A stretch of 35,653 nucleotides of DNA from Verrucomicrobiota bacterium (lineage in GTDB: Bacteria; Verrucomicrobiota; Kiritimatiellia; SS1-B-03-39; UBA6053): contig JAFIGD010000048.1 in assembly GCA_020831625.1 (NCBI GenBank), forward strand, positions 1-35,653, given 5' to 3'. Shown here piece by piece: positions 7,708 to 15,910 of this stretch (the stretch's first letter is position 1; every line of letters starts with the position of its first letter). The translations under genes and the position numbers were made by a program. The notes below the pieces were generated by a model, which ran no database searches, was not told the DNA's origin, and was given only the letters and a program-made list of their open reading frames with translations.

Positions 7708-8451
7708 ATGAATCCACTAAAATATATCTCCGCATTTAGACACTCCGGAAAAGTTGCCGCGGCGACAACCATGATGATTGCGCTTGCCTGTGGCGCGTAC
7801 GGACAATCCGAGCCAAAAGTTCCCTTTGATCTGGAGAAGTTCCAATCCGTGCTTTCGGAATCCCGGCTGCACAGCCCCCGGACCCGAAATCCTATTGCGG
7901 TAAGAACAGGGCAGTTCGACGGCTATGAACTTCCCGGGCGGTTCTACCTGGGGGAAAACGGGACGACGATGGTGCTGGCGACAACCCGCAGTGACCGTGA
8001 CCGGAGTGAACTTCGTCATAGAACCTGGCCGGTGACCGAAGGGGAAATACACTACTCCGCACGGTTGCGGCTCGACGCGCTCGTCCCGGAAGGAGAGGGA
8101 TGGAAAAGAAGACGTCTTAACTTCGTGCAGATCTATGTTCCGGGTATTCCGCTGGGGCCGGTGGTGTTGATTAGCGGGAGGGTCCTGTGGGATGACAAAG
8201 AAGACCATCTTTGGGTCTCGGTGCAAAGAGGCGGGGAGTACGATCTTGGGCCCCGGCCGGATGGCTTCTTCGATTTGGATGTCCGTGTAAAGGATGGGGT
8301 CCTGCGGGTATACATGAATAACGAGTTGAAGGCTGAGGATAACCTGTCTTCGTTTGAAGGGAGACGAGCCTTTTTTAAGACCGGCGCCTATCACAGGGGC
8401 ATCGAACCCCATGTGGTTGAGTTTGAACGACTGACAATTACCACGCCGTAA
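7708..8451 (+). CDS. PL7-like polysaccharide lyase fold protein, copy 1 (247 aa)
   Basis: It is likely a secreted alginate-lyase-2 (PL7) superfamily jelly-roll protein acting on a uronic-acid polymer. Residues about 1-33 are a signal peptide. Family landmarks are RSEL (99-102), Q-I-Y (141-143) at the site of the usual Q-I/V-H, and FFKTGAYHRG (222-231) at the site of YFKAGxYNQ. The conserved Arg, Gln and final Tyr are present, but the His is replaced by Tyr. The length fits a single-domain PL7 enzyme. It is the first of three tandem paralogs and may cleave a different substrate from alginate, or bind rather than cut. No strong ribosome site is seen. Confidence 0.75.
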   Translation: MNPLKYISAFRHSGKVAAATTMMIALACGAYGQSEPKVPFDLEKFQSVLSESRLHSPRTRNPIAVRTGQFDGYELPGRFYLGENGTTMVLATTRSDRDRSELRHRTWPVTEGEIHYSARLRLDALVPEGEGWKRRRLNFVQIYVPGIPLGPVVLISGRVLWDDKEDHLWVSVQRGGEYDLGPRPDGFFDLDVRVKDGVLRVYMNNELKAEDNLSSFEGRRAFFKTGAYHRGIEPHVVEFERLTITTP

Positions 8452-8478
8452 GGGAGGACCCTAAACCCTCATAAACTT

Positions 8479-9228
8479 ATGAAAACACATCCCTTGTTCA
8501 CACCCGCGGTAAAGTGTGCCGCAATGGCATCCATGGTTCTTGCGCTGACCTGCAGCGTGTACGGGCAGTCCAACCGCGCGAATGTCCCGTTTGACTTGCC
8601 GCAGTTCCAGCCGGTGCTTTCCGAATCCCGGCTGCACAGTCCCCGCACCAGCAACCCGATTGCGGTAAGGAGAGGGCAATTCAGGGGCTATGAGCTTCCC
8701 GGACGGTTTTACCTGGGGGAAGGCGGGACGACGATGGTGCTGGGGACGCTGAATGTCACACCCAACGGGCGTGAGCGGACGGAGCTTCGCCACAACGTCA
8801 GCTGGTCCGTGGGGGCCGGAGAGAAACACCTTTCCGCGCGGTTGCAGTTCGACAAGCCGACCGCTCTTGAGGGAAGATCGCGTCTTCACCTTGTGCAGGT
8901 CTATGGCGTGGGGGATGACAAGGGGCCAATGGTTCTGGTCTCCTGGGCGGGCAGCCGGGAGGCTGGCGGCAGGGAAGACAATCTTACGGCCTACGTGCGG
9001 GGTGGCAAGTCGCACAACCTCGGCCGCCGTCCGGAGGGTTTCTTCGACCTGGACGTGAAAATCAATGACGGGAAAGTCCGCTTTTACGTAAATAATCAGC
9101 TGAAAGCCGAGGATGATGTGTCCTCTCTTGGAAGCGCAAACGCATTTTTCAAAGTCGGCAACTACAGCCGGGGCATCGCACACCCCCAGACCGTTGAGTT
9201 TGAAAGGCTGACGATCGTCACCCCATAG
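8479..9228 (+). CDS. PL7-like polysaccharide lyase fold protein, copy 2 (249 aa)
   Basis: This is a tandem paralog of the previous gene, 27 bases after its stop. The signal peptide covers residues 1-30 (ends VYGQ). Landmarks are RTEL (100-103), Q-V-Y (140-142) where PL7 has QIH or QVH, and FFKVGNYSRG (223-232). The catalytic His position is again Tyr. The mature start VPFDLPQFQPVLSESRLHSP is nearly the same in all three copies. The close spacing suggests cotranscription. It is probably secreted and acts on the same or a related polymer as its neighbours. Confidence 0.75.
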   Translation: MKTHPLFTPAVKCAAMASMVLALTCSVYGQSNRANVPFDLPQFQPVLSESRLHSPRTSNPIAVRRGQFRGYELPGRFYLGEGGTTMVLGTLNVTPNGRERTELRHNVSWSVGAGEKHLSARLQFDKPTALEGRSRLHLVQVYGVGDDKGPMVLVSWAGSREAGGREDNLTAYVRGGKSHNLGRRPEGFFDLDVKINDGKVRFYVNNQLKAEDDVSSLGSANAFFKVGNYSRGIAHPQTVEFERLTIVTP

Positions 9229-9249
9229 GAAGGCACGCCGGTTTTCTGC

Positions 9250-10398
9250 ATGAAGTGTATCCATCGCCATTCCGTATTCACATCCGCTGAAAAATGTGCC
9301 GGAATGGTTTCGATGGTCCTTGCGCTGATCTGCGGCGGATGCCTGCCGGCAAGGGACGATTTCCTGCATGATTTCGAATCCGCTGAGGAGCATCTTCCGG
9401 CCGCCCCGTCCGAAGACATCGATTCGGTTGAACGCCAGTCCGATGAGCAGCACCTCCCGGCTGAGCTGCCGGACGACAGCGTTTCGGATGAACGGGCCTC
9501 CGCTGAGGATTCTGCCCCGGCCCTGCCAACGCTGGAGAGCCTTCTGGATGACATGCATCTCCCTGCCGATTTTGCTGCGGCCCCGCCATCTGTTGAGGAC
9601 ATTGCGAATGATCTGCGATCCATTGCGCATTTAGGGGCCCTGCCAACCAGGGACAACCAGGCCACAGACAACCAGGTCGCAGACAACCAGGTCGCAGACA
9701 ACCAGGTTATAGACCGCCAGGCCCGTCGTGCCAGGGTTCCCTTTGATCTGGAGACATTTCAGCCGGTGCTGTCGCAGTCCAGGCTGCACAGTCCCCGGAC
9801 CAGTGGGGATATTGCGGTCAGAAGAGGGCGGTTCAGCGGCTACGAACTTCCAAATCGTTTTCACTTGGGGGAGGACGGGACGACGTTGGTGATGGGGACA
9901 ACCAACCGGGGACGTGACCGGACGGAACTCCGGCATAATTCCAACTGGTCGGTCATGGGTGAGGAAAAACGACTTTCGGCACGATTGCGGTTCGACAGGC
10001 CCTCCGCTCTTGAGGGAAGATCGCGTCTTCACGTCGTGCAGATTTTCAGCACGGGTCAGACCAGAGGGCCCATGGTGTTGGTCAGTTGGTCGGGCGACAG
10101 AAACAGAGACCGCCTTCAGGCTTATGTGCGGGGCAGTACGACGCATGATCTTGGCCGCCGTCCCCGTGGATACTTTGACCTGGACATCCGTCTCGAGGAA
10201 GGTGTTTTAAGAATATACATTGATAATCAATTAAAGGTTGAGGATGATGTGTCCCGGTACGCGGCCTCCAGAGCTTACTTCAAAACCGGGGCCTACCACC
10301 GGGGGATCGAACCCCATGCGGTTGAGTTTGAAAGACTGACGATTACCGTTGATGCCGGAAAAGAAGACGATACGGATGATGCAACAGAAGTGGAGTAA
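9250..10398 (+). CDS. PL7-like polysaccharide lyase fold protein, copy 3, with acidic repeat spacer (382 aa)
   Basis: The gene follows copy 2 by 21 bases. After a signal peptide (residues about 1-34) there is an acidic spacer made of five 20-residue repeats (38-137), then four DNQ(V/A)-type 5-residue repeats, then the lyase-fold domain from about 161. Landmarks are RTEL (224-227), Q-I-F (264-266) in place of QIH, and YFKTGAYHRG (343-352). Here the His position is Phe, the most extreme change of the three. The tail KEDDTDDATEVE is acidic. The spacer may keep the domain away from the membrane or matrix; no lipobox or sorting signal is convincing. Its 3' end overlaps the possible start of the sulfatase frame by 50 bases. 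Confidence 0.75.
   Translation: MKCIHRHSVFTSAEKCAGMVSMVLALICGGCLPARDDFLHDFESAEEHLPAAPSEDIDSVERQSDEQHLPAELPDDSVSDERASAEDSAPALPTLESLLDDMHLPADFAAAPPSVEDIANDLRSIAHLGALPTRDNQATDNQVADNQVADNQVIDRQARRARVPFDLETFQPVLSQSRLHSPRTSGDIAVRRGRFSGYELPNRFHLGEDGTTLVMGTTNRGRDRTELRHNSNWSVMGEEKRLSARLRFDRPSALEGRSRLHVVQIFSTGQTRGPMVLVSWSGDRNRDRLQAYVRGSTTHDLGRRPRGYFDLDIRLEEGVLRIYIDNQLKVEDDVSRYAASRAYFKTGAYHRGIEPHAVEFERLTITVDAGKEDDTDDATEVE
9361..9660 (+). repeat. Five imperfect 60-nt tandem repeats inside a coding region
   Basis: Five consecutive 60-base units lie in register with no length changes. Recurring elements are GA(T/C)-rich openings, a CCGCTGAGGA-type core, and a CTGCCGG/CCGGCC-type end. They encode 20-residue units with a D/E-rich front and an L-P/A-rich back (HLPAAPSED, HLPAELPDD, SAPALPTLE, FAAAPPSVE). 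The last unit is the most diverged and runs into the 15-base repeats. Confidence 0.75.
9652..9711 (+). repeat. Four 15-nt tandem repeats
   Basis: GACAACCAGGYCRCA-type units repeat four times: the second and third are identical, and the first and fourth differ by a few bases. They encode DNQAT, DNQVA, DNQVA, DNQVI. A fifth degenerate unit follows. Such short arrays change length readily by slippage. Confidence 0.92.
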
Positions 10399-11824
10399 AA
10401 CAGGTCCACCTCTGCGAACTGCGGCAGGGTCCGGATTCAAGACCGGGGAAGCCCCGGGGTTGACGAGACCGCGGGGCGCCGGAGCGGCGGATCCGGTGCG
10501 GCCAAACATCGTTTTCATTCTTACCGATGATCTGGGGCCGGGAGATCTCAGCTTTCTCGGGCAGACGGGGTTCAACACGCCCAATATCGACCGCCTGGCC
10601 GCAGAGGGAATGGTTTTGGCGCGGCACTACGCTGGTTCCGCTGTATGCGCGCCGTCCCGCTCGACCCTGATGACCGGACAGCATACGGGGCACACCCATG
10701 TGCGCGCCAACGGCCCCTGCCAACTGCGGACCGGAGATCAGGACGTCACCGTGGCGCAGGTGCTCCAGTCCGCCGGATACCGCACCGGGATGGTCGGCAA
10801 GGCGAGCACGGGCTGCAGTGTGGATCCGGGCCAACCGAAAGAAAAGGGATTCGATTTCTTCTACGGATTCAACAGCCACGGGGCCGCCCACCATTACTAT
10901 CCGCCTAAAATGTACCGAAACAGCGAGGAAATCCTCTTTCCCAACAATCACAAACACACCGGCGACACCTACAGCCACGACCTGTTTCTTGAGGAGGTCC
11001 TGTCCTTCATCCGCGGGAACAAAGACGAACCTTTTTTTCTTCACTACACCGCACTGCTTCCGCACGCCAGTCTGGTGGTGCCGGAGGAATGGATTGCGCC
11101 TTTTCGCGGAAAATTCGAGGAGCGGACGACCACAAATATTGGGAGCTATGCCCCCACGGACGAACCCATGGCCATCTTCGCGGGAATGGTCACCCGCCTG
11201 GACTGGGAGGTCGGACAGATCATGGACCAGCTGAAGGCCCTGGGACTGGATGAGAACACCCTCGTCATGTTCACCAGTGACCACGGTCCCCACAGTGCCG
11301 GGGGACACCTGCAAACGGATTTCAATTCTTCCGGCGGTCTGCGCGGGGAGAAACGGGACCTCTACGAAGGCGGCATCCGCGTGCCGATGATTGCCCGCTG
11401 GCCGGGCCGGATTGCGCCCGGAAGCCGCAGCGATCATGTGAGCGCCTTTTGGGACTTTCTGCCGACGGCGGGAGAACTTGCCGGAGTGTCCGGCCTGCCC
11501 GACGACATCGACGGGATCAGCTACCTGCCGACCCTGCTTGGCAAACCGGAAGAGCAGAAGAAACACGACTATCTTTATTGGGAATTCTATGAACAGGGGG
11601 GCAAGCGCGCCGCCCTGTTTGGGGACGACATCAAGGCCGTCCAGCTGGACGTGGCCACCGCGCAGGACGGACCGGTCGAAATTTATGACCTCAAGCGGGA
11701 CCCCGCCGAGGAGACCGACATTGGCGGGGACCATCCCGATCTTGTCCAGCGGGCGCGCGAAATTTTCGAGGAAGCGCACACCCCCAATGAGACCATACAG
11801 TGGAGTCGCGCGAAAAGCAGTTAA
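10349..11824 (+). CDS. S1-family sulfatase 1 (arylsulfatase type, 491 aa or shorter)
   Basis: It hydrolyses sulfate esters, probably on polysaccharide fragments. Seen are TDDLG metal-binding Asp residues near 59-63, the formylglycine signature CAPSRSTLMTG with Cys100, the Lys region VGKASTG, TSDHGPHSAGG, and NSSGGLRGEKRDLYEGGIRVP. The product is very close to the sulfatase at 12884. Unlike that one it has no export signal: the first 49 residues are a charged, G/P/R-rich stretch partly matching an intergenic repeat. A GTG at 10496 (VRPNIVF), with GGAG 11 bases upstream, could be the real start. That would give a compact cytoplasmic enzyme of 442 residues. Activity needs Cys-to-formylglycine maturation by an enzyme not found here. 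Confidence 0.92.
   Translation: MMPEKKTIRMMQQKWSKTGPPLRTAAGSGFKTGEAPGLTRPRGAGAADPVRPNIVFILTDDLGPGDLSFLGQTGFNTPNIDRLAAEGMVLARHYAGSAVCAPSRSTLMTGQHTGHTHVRANGPCQLRTGDQDVTVAQVLQSAGYRTGMVGKASTGCSVDPGQPKEKGFDFFYGFNSHGAAHHYYPPKMYRNSEEILFPNNHKHTGDTYSHDLFLEEVLSFIRGNKDEPFFLHYTALLPHASLVVPEEWIAPFRGKFEERTTTNIGSYAPTDEPMAIFAGMVTRLDWEVGQIMDQLKALGLDENTLVMFTSDHGPHSAGGHLQTDFNSSGGLRGEKRDLYEGGIRVPMIARWPGRIAPGSRSDHVSAFWDFLPTAGELAGVSGLPDDIDGISYLPTLLGKPEEQKKHDYLYWEFYEQGGKRAALFGDDIKAVQLDVATAQDGPVEIYDLKRDPAEETDIGGDHPDLVQRAREIFEEAHTPNETIQWSRAKSS
10428..10472 (+). repeat. Diverged copy of an intergenic repeat inside the sulfatase 5' region
   Basis: This stretch lines up with 2893-2935: both carry a TCCGG.TC opening, GGGGAA, a C-rich step, then GGGTTGAYGARAC. 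The earlier copy is intergenic. Here it falls within the first 42 codons of the sulfatase frame, where the sister gene has its Tat signal. This suggests the original 5' end was lost. Confidence 0.45.
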
Positions 11825-11851
11825 TGTTTTAAATTTAAAGGAGAAAAGAAT

Positions 11852-12805
11852 ATGCCCGCAATTGACTGGATGCAAAAAGGCCCGTTTGGACTGATGGTAC
11901 ATTGGCTTTCGGATATCGCCCCCCCGCCGGGGCATCCGGGGTTCAAGGATTTCAATGAGGCGGTGGATGCCTTCCCGGTGGAACAGTTCTGCGATCAAAT
12001 CGCGGCCACCGGGGCCGGCTGGCTGATTTTTCCGTTTGGTCAAAACACCGGCTTCTATTGTTCTCCCAACACTTTTCTGGATGAACACCTTCCGGGTCAC
12101 TGCTCCAAACGGGATCTCTTCCGTGAAATTGCCGAAGGGATCACGAAGCGCGGGTTGAAGATGATCGCCTACCTGCCCGGCGCCGTTCCGAATCAAAAGG
12201 AGGAGGTCCGCTCCTTCTTCGGCTGGGATGCGGACCCCATTGACAAGAGGGACTTCCAGCGGAAGTATGCCCGCATGGTCCGGAGCTGGTCGGAAAGCAT
12301 GGGGACGCTGATCTCCGCCTGGTGGTTCGACGGCGCCTATGAGTGCCAGCGGACCGGCTACACCCACGGCAACGACCGCTTTGAGATTCCGGAGTGGGGA
12401 GAGGCGGTGCGCGCGGGCAATCCGGACAGTGTGTATTGTCTCAATCCCGGCGCCAACACGTTTCAGTACGTCTCGGAGGCCGAGGGGTATCTCGCCGGAG
12501 AGGCGCGGGAGCTTGCGGTCACGCCGGGACGGCCGCTGATCGGTGACAAGCAATGGCACAGCCTGGTGCCGATTGACTGCAAGTGGATGCACAAGACGCG
12601 CGGCGAGGAAATCCCGCCGCCGCGGTTTACAGACCGCGAACTGCATTCCTACGTCCACCGGATTCACGGGAACGGCGGAGGCACCACCCTGAATATCGGG
12701 ATCTATCTCGACGGCACCATGCCGGAAGCGTCCCTGGCCCAGGTCACGCGCGTCGCCGGGTGGGTGAACGCGGGTACGGCGCCCAACGAGGTCTACACGG
12801 ATTGA
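11852..12805 (+). CDS. GH29-like alpha-L-fucosidase family protein (317 aa)
   Basis: It is probably a glycoside hydrolase of the alpha-L-fucosidase (GH29) clan acting on imported oligosaccharides. FGLMVHW near the start matches the family's FGIWxHWG. ISAWWFDGAYE holds the likely nucleophile Asp160, and TTLNIGIYLDGTMPE matches the family's LLNIGPxxDG end. It is shorter than usual GH29 enzymes and lacks a C-terminal beta domain. No signal peptide is present, so it is cytoplasmic. A strong ribosome site, AAAGGAGA, lies just before ATG. It is placed between two nearly duplicate sulfatases, which suggests sulfate removal and fucose removal are coupled. Its sugar specificity cannot be told. Confidence 0.75.
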   Translation: MPAIDWMQKGPFGLMVHWLSDIAPPPGHPGFKDFNEAVDAFPVEQFCDQIAATGAGWLIFPFGQNTGFYCSPNTFLDEHLPGHCSKRDLFREIAEGITKRGLKMIAYLPGAVPNQKEEVRSFFGWDADPIDKRDFQRKYARMVRSWSESMGTLISAWWFDGAYECQRTGYTHGNDRFEIPEWGEAVRAGNPDSVYCLNPGANTFQYVSEAEGYLAGEARELAVTPGRPLIGDKQWHSLVPIDCKWMHKTRGEEIPPPRFTDRELHSYVHRIHGNGGGTTLNIGIYLDGTMPEASLAQVTRVAGWVNAGTAPNEVYTD

Positions 12806-12883
12806 GGCCGGGGCTTCCGCGAACATGAAACGGGTATTGCCCTTCAGATAAAAGAGATTTCATATCACCAATGAGTATAAACG

Positions 12884-14317
12884 ATGAAAAACATACAAAG
12901 ACGTAAATTCCTGCAGGCGGGCGCGGCCCTTGCCGCAAGCGCCATCCTTCCGACTGCTTTGGGAATGGAGGCGCCAGAGGCACGCAAACCCAATATCGTC
13001 TTCATTCTTGCCGACGACCTGGGGCAGGGAGATCTCAGTTTTCTCGGGCAGAAAAAGTTCGAGACGCCCAACATTGACCGTCTGGCCGCCCAGGGCATGT
13101 ACTTGTCGCGGCACTATTCCGGTTCAACGGTCTGCGCGCCGTCGCGCTCCTGTCTGATGACCGGTCAGCATACGGGGAACACCTATGTGCGCGCCAACGG
13201 TGCGCCCCCGCTGCGCACCGGAGAGGGGGAGGATGTGACCGTGGCCCAGGTGCTCCAGTCCGCCGGATACCGCACCGGCGTGATCGGAAAAGTCGTCACC
13301 GGCAGCAGTGTGCCTCCCGGCCATCACGAGGAGAAGGGCTTCGATACTTTCTACGGCTTCCTCAGACATTCCCCCGCCCACTTTTATTATCCGCCGATGC
13401 TGCACCGGAACAGCGAGGAAATCCATTTCCCCAACAACACCCGGCACAGCGGCGACCACTACAGCCATGACCTGTTCCTCGAGGAGGCCGTGTCCTTCCT
13501 GCGGGAGAACAAAGACCAGCCCTTTTTCCTGCTCTATTCCGCACAGATTCCGCACGCCAGCCTGGAGGTGCCGGAAGAGTGGATTGAGCCGTTCCTCGGA
13601 AAATTCGACGAGCCGCCAAATCCGTATGTCGGGCGCTATGCCTCCACGGATATACCGATGGCCATCTTTGCGGGAATGGTTACCCGCCTGGACTGGGAGG
13701 TGGGGCAGATCATGGCCGAGCTGGAGTCCCTTGGACTGGACGGGAATACGCTGGTTATTTTCACCAGTGACAACGGGGCCCACAGCGCGGGGGGACACAA
13801 GTCAACGAATTTCAATTCGTCCGGCGGTCTGCGCGGGGAGAAGCGGGATCTCTACGAGGGCGGGATCCGCGTGCCAACCGTCGCCCGCTGGCCGGGCAGG
13901 ATTGCGCCGGGAACCCGCAGTGATCACATCAGCGCCTTCTGGGACTTTCTTCCCACGGCGGCTGAACTGGCCGGGGCATCCGGCCTGCCCGACGGCATCG
14001 ACGGGATCAGCTTTGCGCCGACGCTTCTGGGCGAGCCCGAACGCCAGAAGGAGCATGAATATCTCTACTGGGAATTCTATGAACAGGGGGGCAAACGCGC
14101 CGCCCTCTTTGGCGACGACATCAAGGCGGTTCAGTTGAATGTGGCTGTCACACCGGACGGACCGGTCGAAATCTATGACCTCAAGCGGGATCCCGCCGAG
14201 ACGACGGACATTGCCGGGGAGCGTCCCGATCTGGTCCAGCGGGCCCGGGAAATTTTTGAGGAGGCGCATACGCCCCATGATCGGATAAACTGGAGCCGCG
14301 CCTTGCCGCGCCGTTAA
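12884..14317 (+). CDS. S1-family sulfatase 2, Tat-exported (477 aa)
   Basis: It removes sulfate esters from polysaccharide or oligosaccharides outside the cytoplasm. The N-terminus has a twin-arginine-type signal, RRKFLQAGAALAASA (residues 6-20). Domain landmarks are ADDLGQGD, formylglycine signature CAPSRSCLMTG with Cys84, VIGKVVTG, TSDNGAHSAGG, and GGLRGEKRDLYEGGIRVP. The canonical GKWHLG His position is not His (GKVVTG), as in its twin at 10349. Export in folded form by Tat fits with maturation of Cys84 in the cytoplasm. It is a duplicate of sulfatase 1, with the small GH29-like gene between. Confidence 0.95.
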   Translation: MKNIQRRKFLQAGAALAASAILPTALGMEAPEARKPNIVFILADDLGQGDLSFLGQKKFETPNIDRLAAQGMYLSRHYSGSTVCAPSRSCLMTGQHTGNTYVRANGAPPLRTGEGEDVTVAQVLQSAGYRTGVIGKVVTGSSVPPGHHEEKGFDTFYGFLRHSPAHFYYPPMLHRNSEEIHFPNNTRHSGDHYSHDLFLEEAVSFLRENKDQPFFLLYSAQIPHASLEVPEEWIEPFLGKFDEPPNPYVGRYASTDIPMAIFAGMVTRLDWEVGQIMAELESLGLDGNTLVIFTSDNGAHSAGGHKSTNFNSSGGLRGEKRDLYEGGIRVPTVARWPGRIAPGTRSDHISAFWDFLPTAAELAGASGLPDGIDGISFAPTLLGEPERQKEHEYLYWEFYEQGGKRAALFGDDIKAVQLNVAVTPDGPVEIYDLKRDPAETTDIAGERPDLVQRAREIFEEAHTPHDRINWSRALPRR

Positions 14318-14333
14318 TGTTCAAACCGCTCCT

Positions 14334-15887
14334 GTGAAACCGAACATCATCTACATCTACGCCGACGACCTGGGCCGCGGCATGTTGAGCTGCTACGGGC
14401 AGCCACATTTCCAGACCCCCAACATTGACCGGCTGGCCGCCGAGGGGGTTCGGTATACGAACGCCTATGGCTGTGCGGTCTGCGCGCCGGCGCGTGCCAG
14501 CCTGCTGACCGGCTGTCACGATTGTCACGCCGGCACCTGGAGCTATACCGCGGCGGGGATTTACAAAGAACTCTCCAAAGAGGACGGACTCTCCTACGCG
14601 GACATTCGCGAGCTGATCAACAACACCAGTTTCAACGAACGCTCCGACGAGGTGTTCCTCGCGGACATCGCGAAGCGCGCCGGTTTGGTGACCGGCCAGA
14701 TCGGCAAGTTGGAATGGGGCTTTGCGACCACACCCGAGCGTTTGGCTAAACATGGCTGGGACTACCACTACGGGTATTACGATCATGGCCGCTGTCACGG
14801 ATTTTACCCTCCGTTCCTCTTTGAGAACGGCGGGATGGTGAAGATTCCGGGCAATGCCCATGCAGACTGCGGCAAAACCTACAAGGTGGAAACCCCCGGG
14901 AACCGCAAACGGGAACAGGAAAAGGGTGGCAAGGCCGTCTACTCCCAGGACCTGTTCAACGAAAAAATCGAAGCGTTTATCCGTGCGAACAAGGACAAGC
15001 CCTTCTTTCTCTATCACCCCTCCCAGTTGCCGCACGGACCGACGGCGGTTCCGGAAGTCCATCCGGGCGTGAAAAACGCGGAGGGCCTCAGCCTCTGGGA
15101 GAAGGAATACGCCTCCATGATCCTGCGGCTGGATGATACCGTGGGCATGATTTACGACGTGCTGGAAGAGCTGGGGATACTGGACCGGACAATGATTGTG
15201 TTTGCCTCGGACAACGGCCATGAGTGCGGATACTACGAGGAGGCAGGCCGCTGTACCGGAGGCCGGGTGACCGTGGATGGCCGCACCATTGACGGCATGG
15301 ATGTCAGCTATACCAGCGAGCTGTGCAATGACGTCTTCAACGGCAACGACGGGTTCACCGGCAAAAAGCTTTACAGCCAGGAGGGCGGGGTGCGGATTCC
15401 GTTCATCGTCCGACTCCCCGGCGGCCGGTCCGGCGTGACCAGTGATCACCTGCTGGCAAACTACGACACCATGGCCACCGTGGCCGATCTGCTCGACGTC
15501 GAACTGCCGGAATGGAAAGACGGTCTGTCCTTCCTGCCCTCGGTCACCGGCGGGGACCAGCCGTGCCATGATTCTGTCACCTTTGCCGGCAGTCGCGGTC
15601 CGGCTCTGGTGACGCCGGACGGCTGGAAGGTGCGGTACCTCACCCCCCTTCGCCGCTTTGAGTTGTTTTACCTTCCCGACGATACCCGCGAGGAGAAGAA
15701 CCTCAAAGACACCCAGCCGGAAAAACTCAGGGAAATGGCCACGAAACTCCTCAAGGCCTGTGACGGCAACCTGTATCACGGGACCTGGGAGAATCACAAG
15801 GCGGTGCGGGTGGACGAGCTGCTTGCCGGCCGCGGTCCGGAGGATGCGTTCCCGGACATGCCGCGTTGGCAAAGACCGGGAGCCTGA
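14334..15887 (+). CDS. S1-family sulfatase 3 (517 aa, GTG start)
   Basis: This is a sulfate ester hydrolase of a different subfamily from its neighbours. The signature is CAPARASLLTG with Cys50. Other landmarks are KPNIIYIYADDLG at the very start, IGKLEWG, ASDNGHECGY and SQEGGVRIPFIVR. There is no signal peptide, because the catalytic domain begins at residue 2, so it is likely cytoplasmic. The start is GTG, 16 bases after the previous stop, without a visible ribosome site; the nearby ATG at 14317 opens only a 6-codon frame. An insertion with CTGGRVTVDGRTIDG before the second metal motif may shape its substrate pocket. It is probably cotranscribed with its neighbours. Confidence 0.93.
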   Translation: MKPNIIYIYADDLGRGMLSCYGQPHFQTPNIDRLAAEGVRYTNAYGCAVCAPARASLLTGCHDCHAGTWSYTAAGIYKELSKEDGLSYADIRELINNTSFNERSDEVFLADIAKRAGLVTGQIGKLEWGFATTPERLAKHGWDYHYGYYDHGRCHGFYPPFLFENGGMVKIPGNAHADCGKTYKVETPGNRKREQEKGGKAVYSQDLFNEKIEAFIRANKDKPFFLYHPSQLPHGPTAVPEVHPGVKNAEGLSLWEKEYASMILRLDDTVGMIYDVLEELGILDRTMIVFASDNGHECGYYEEAGRCTGGRVTVDGRTIDGMDVSYTSELCNDVFNGNDGFTGKKLYSQEGGVRIPFIVRLPGGRSGVTSDHLLANYDTMATVADLLDVELPEWKDGLSFLPSVTGGDQPCHDSVTFAGSRGPALVTPDGWKVRYLTPLRRFELFYLPDDTREEKNLKDTQPEKLREMATKLLKACDGNLYHGTWENHKAVRVDELLAGRGPEDAFPDMPRWQRPGA

Positions 15888-15910
15888 ATGAATAACCAGA
15901 AAGGAATGAT

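Noticed and set aside
7765-9345. Lipoprotein signals in the PL7-like proteins (Cys near the end of the hydrophobic core)
   Set aside because: The residues before Cys do not fit the usual L-(A/S)-(G/A)-C pattern; ordinary signal-peptide cleavage near AYGQ or VYGQ fits better.
9361-9660. CRISPR-like periodic repeats of 60 bases
   Set aside because: The repeats are in-frame coding units with no constant repeat and variable spacer pattern.
10343-12826. Long minus-strand open frame (over 800 codons) across sulfatase 1 and the GH29-like gene
   Set aside because: It is antisense to genes with clear catalytic motifs, has H/R/P/V-rich composition typical of GC-rich shadow frames, and matches no family.
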